Positions 61,260 through 64,000 of a stretch of DNA of 64,000 nt are shown here, piece by piece. Within the stretch, counting starts at the first letter, position 1, and each line of letters begins with the position of its first letter. Source of the DNA: Providencia stuartii (lineage in GTDB: Bacteria; Pseudomonadota; Gammaproteobacteria; Enterobacterales; Enterobacteriaceae); assembly GCA_900455155.1 (NCBI GenBank), contig UGUC01000004.1, positions 496,001 through 560,000 on the forward strand, written 5' to 3'. Made by a program: the position numbers and the translations under genes. The notes under the pieces are model-generated. The model had not been told where the DNA came from and did not search any database. It was given only the letters and a program-made list of their open reading frames with translations.

Positions 61260-62726
61260 ATGACAGTTTCAAACGACATAATCGCAGATAAAAAACATCG
61301 GCAGGATAATGTTCCTTTAATCGAAGCACGCTCTATTGACTATATCCCTGAATCAGAACGGCATGGCACATTATCAAGTCAATTTACTCTCTGGTTTGGG
61401 GCAAACTTACAGATTACCGCTATCGTGACTGGGGCACTCGCTGTCGTGTTAGGTGGCGATGTATTTTGGTCATTAATTGGTTTGTTTATCGGGCAACTAC
61501 TTGGTGGTGCAGTGATGGCACTGCATGCTGTTCAAGGGCCAAAGCTAGGGTTACCACAGATGATCTCAAGCCGTGTTCAGTTTGGTGTCTATGGCGCGGT
61601 GATCCCGATCCTTCTAGTGTGCATGATGTATGTTGGCTTTTCAGCGAGTGGCACAGTATTAGCGGGTCAGGCCGTTGGGCAATTGCTCAATGTTAGTGAT
61701 TGGGTCGGTATCTTGATCTTCGGTGCTGTGATCATCGCGATTACGATCTGTGGCTATCGTATCATCCATATGCTAGGTAAAGCGGCCAGTGTGATCGGTG
61801 TAGTTGCATTCTTTTATCTATTTTCCGCTTGTTTTATATGAATGACGTTTCGGTCTTATTAGAAAACCGTCATTTCACGTGGACCAATTTCTTACTTGCA
61901 ATGTCACTCTCAGCATCATGGCAAAATTGCATTTGGCCCTTATGTTGCCGATTACTCTCGTTATCTACCTACCAAAACGCCGACAATCAAAGCGTTCTTA
62001 GCAGTAGGTTCGGGAACGGTGATTGGCACTCAAGCATCTATGATCCTAGGCGTCTTCGCTGCTGCTTTAGCCGGTAACGCATTCGCAGGTCATGAAGTGG
62101 CTTATATTGTTGGTCTGGGTAGCACAGGGCTTATTGCCGCGCTGCTCTATATCAGCATTTTCTTTGGTAAGGTGACGATCACTGCACTAAACGCGTACGG
62201 TAGCTTTATGTCGATGGCAGCCATCTTCTGTGGTTTCCGTGGCAAGCAGCAAATTTCTCGCAGGCAAAGGCTGTTTTTCATCATATTGATGGTCAGCTTC
62301 TCAACGGCTCTGGGCTTAGCTGGGCAACATTCATTCCTAAAACTATTTTCAGCTTTCCTACTGTTCTTACTGGCATTTTTTACCCCATGGAGCGCAATCA
62401 ACCTTGTTGACTACTACTGGGTAACGAAAGGTCGTTATGACGTGCCTCAGCTATCGAACCCGAATGGTCGTTATGGGCGCTGGAATAAAGTTGGCATCAT
62501 CACTTATGTGATTGGCGTTATGATTCAATTGCCTTTCATTGCGACAGGTTTTTACACCGGACCATTAGTAGAGAAGCTGGGAGGCGTTGATATCTCATGG
62601 ATTGTGGGCCTCGTTGCCACCAGTATTATCTACTATGCTGCGATTAAAATATGGCCAATGTCCGTTGCAGATAGGCTAATACTGCCGTCGTCAAATGAAA
62701 TACTGGACAGCAAATCAGCTAATTAA
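61260..62726 (+). CDS. NCS1-family permease (two frameshifts), likely urocanate/imidazole-acid importer
   Basis: About 488 residues when corrected, with ~12 helices. NCS1 (cytosine/purine/allantoin permease) motifs include QFTLWFGANLQITAIVTGAL, split here as FTLWFGANLQIT and GPKLGLPQMISSRVQFG, then WQIAFGPYVADYSRYLP and FTPWSAINLVDYYWV. One base is missing near 61829-61830 (YLFSA, resuming LFYMNDVSVLLENRHF) and one A is extra at 61923-61926 (SWQ, resuming IAFGPYVADY). NCS1 proteins are reported as urocanate transporters in Pseudomonas hut loci, to my recollection. Operon context supports uptake of urocanate or imidazole propionate. GAGGAG precedes ATG 61260. Confidence 0.85.
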
Positions 62727-62836
62727 CAAATCACGTTAAAACAAAAATAAGAGGGGATGATAGCAGTGAATATTCACTGCTAAGGCTCCCCTCAGCCTGA
62801 AAAACACTTTCTGGCAGAGAGTAATTAGGAGTAATT

Positions 62837-63592
62837 ATGAAAATTTTAGTGGCTGTTAAAAGAGTTATTGACCACAACGTCAAAGTACGAGTAAAAGCGG
62901 ATGGTTCAGGCGTCGAATTAACGAATGTCAAAATGGCAATCAACCCGTTTGATGAAATTGCCGTTGAAGAAGCGGTGCGCCTAAAAGAAGCTGGAAAAGC
63001 GGATGAAGTGGTTGTTGTATCAATCGGTGATGCTCACTCACAGGAAACGTTGCGTAGCGCGATGGCGATGGGTGCCGACAGAGCCATTTTGGTTCAGAAG
63101 CCGAGTGATTTAGTGTTAGAGCCACTGGATATTGCTCGCTTATTGCAGCAGGTGGTGGTTTCAGAGCAGGCGGACTTAATTTTGCTTGGTAAACAGGCTA
63201 TTGATAATGACTGCAACCAAACAGGGCAAATGTTGGCTGCACTTCTTAAGTGTGGGCAAGCGACGTTTGCTTCCTTGATTGAAATTGATGGTACATCACT
63301 GCAAGTCACTCGTGAAATTGATGGTGGATTAGAAACATTAACATTAGCGTTACCAGCGGTAGTGACAACCGATTTACGTTTAAATGAACCTCGCTATGCA
63401 ACCCTCCCTAATATCATGAAAGCAAAGAAAAAACCGCTTGAAGTGCGCGATATTTCAGCGCTGGATTTTACGCCATTAGGGCAAGTAAAAACATTGATGG
63501 TTACGGAGCCGAAAAAACGTACAGGACAATGCACATTATTTAATGATGTCAAAGCATTAGTCAGTGAACTGCAAGCTAAAGAAGTTATCTAA
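62837..63592 (+). CDS. etfB: Electron-transfer flavoprotein beta subunit EtfB
   Basis: 251 residues. The N-terminus MKILVAVKRVIDHNVKVRVK, the AMP-binding loop GKQAIDNDCNQTGQ and the recognition-loop motif DLRLNEPRYATLPNIMKAKKK match canonical ETF beta (bacterial aerobic and mitochondrial type) more than FixA of the carnitine/nitrogen-fixation group. Canonical ETFs pass electrons from acyl-CoA dehydrogenases to ETF:quinone oxidoreductase. This favours an oxidative direction for the operon. It is followed by etfA after 14 bases. Confidence 0.93.
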   Translation: MKILVAVKRVIDHNVKVRVKADGSGVELTNVKMAINPFDEIAVEEAVRLKEAGKADEVVVVSIGDAHSQETLRSAMAMGADRAILVQKPSDLVLEPLDIARLLQQVVVSEQADLILLGKQAIDNDCNQTGQMLAALLKCGQATFASLIEIDGTSLQVTREIDGGLETLTLALPAVVTTDLRLNEPRYATLPNIMKAKKKPLEVRDISALDFTPLGQVKTLMVTEPKKRTGQCTLFNDVKALVSELQAKEVI

Positions 63593-63606
63593 TCGGGGAG
63601 AGCGCC

Positions 63607-64000
63607 ATGAGCCAATTATCAGTATTAGTTGTGGTAGAACATGACAACCAAACTATTAAATCGTCAACATACCATAGCGTGACAGCGGCTAAACAGATCC
63701 TTGCAGGCCAAGGGCAATTGCATCTACTCGTTGCTGGTAGCCAATGCGCTAGGGTTGCAGAGCAGGCGGCTAGCATTGCAGGGGTCGAAAAAGTGATCCT
63801 TATCGACCATGTAGAGCTTACTCATCAACTCGCAGAAACTGTGACTGACTCAGTGGTTTCGATAGCTAAACATTACAGTCATTTAGTTTTTCCCGCGACC
63901 ACTTACGGTAAAAATGTTGCTCCACGTGTAGCGGCAACGCTAGGTGTTGCACAGATTTCCGATATTACTGACGTTATTGATGCACAAACCTTTGTGCGTC
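63607..64000 (+). CDS. etfA: Electron-transfer flavoprotein alpha subunit EtfA (partial)
   Basis: The first ~131 residues are visible before the window ends. The N-terminal domain (MSQLSVLVVVEHDNQTIK, HLVFPATTYGKNVAPRVAA, ATLGVAQISDITDV) is typical of ETF alpha. The C-terminal FAD-binding domain is outside the window. ATG 63607 follows GGGGAG. It pairs with EtfB. Confidence 0.92.
   Translation, partial: MSQLSVLVVVEHDNQTIKSSTYHSVTAAKQILAGQGQLHLLVAGSQCARVAEQAASIAGVEKVILIDHVELTHQLAETVTDSVVSIAKHYSHLVFPATTYGKNVAPRVAATLGVAQISDITDVIDAQTFVR

Overview
The window is a chromosomal segment of a gamma-proteobacterium of the order Enterobacterales. Gene content, moderately low GC and E. coli-like but rearranged synteny point to Morganellaceae, most likely Providencia. 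This rests on recognised gene order (tRNA-Phe/yjdC, dcuA-aspA-fxsA-groSL-yjeI-epmB-efp, frdABCD-epmA, glpTQ/glpABC, yhhQ/tusA/zntA/yhhN/yhhM/yhhL/rsmD-ftsYEX-rpoH-panM-livKHMGF). No database search was possible.

Layout. (1) 1-2143: the terminal end of an integrative conjugative element or genomic island (C-terminus of a MobH-type TraI relaxase, then a tyrosine integrase) abutting the 3' end of a tRNA-Phe gene. (2) 2271-13457: yjdC, a glycerate kinase, dcuA, aspA, fxsA, groES-groEL, yjeI, epmB, efp, yjiX. (3) 13583-17587: btsT-type pyruvate transporter, eamA, and gdx/sugE preceded by guanidine-II riboswitch hairpins. (4) 17873-21732: a sugar-acid cluster (GntR regulator, enolase-superfamily dehydratase, MFS transporter, KdgF-like cupin). 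(5) 22526-27612: fumarate reductase frdABCD, divergent from epmA. (6) 27657-37198: glycerol-3-phosphate and dihydroxyacetone genes (glpQ, glpT, glpABC, dhaKL). (7) 37417-50087: yhhQ with a possible preQ1 riboswitch, tusA, an Rpn-family nuclease, zntA under a ZntR-type promoter, small yhh genes, rsmD, ftsY-ftsE-ftsX, rpoH, yaeR, panM. (8) 50593-55465: the livKHMGF branched-chain amino-acid ABC transporter. (9) 55514-56456: an AT-rich unrecognised gene. (10) 56950 to the window end: an unusual operon of urocanase, class III CoA-transferase, acyl-CoA dehydrogenase, NCS1 permease, EtfB and EtfA.

The most interesting system is region 10. A urocanate hydratase is placed with the enzymes needed to make or oxidise a CoA thioester next to its substrate. 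This suggests a CoA-dependent interconversion of imidazole propionate and urocanate that feeds the histidine-utilisation pathway. The canonical-looking EtfB favours oxidation, i.e. use of imidazole propionate, over production.

A quality warning: at least 25 single-base indels, nearly all in short homopolymers and nearly all +1, break about a dozen genes, including the essential ftsY. This is the signature of sequencing or assembly error rather than biology, so broken genes are annotated as CDSs with the likely position of each shift.
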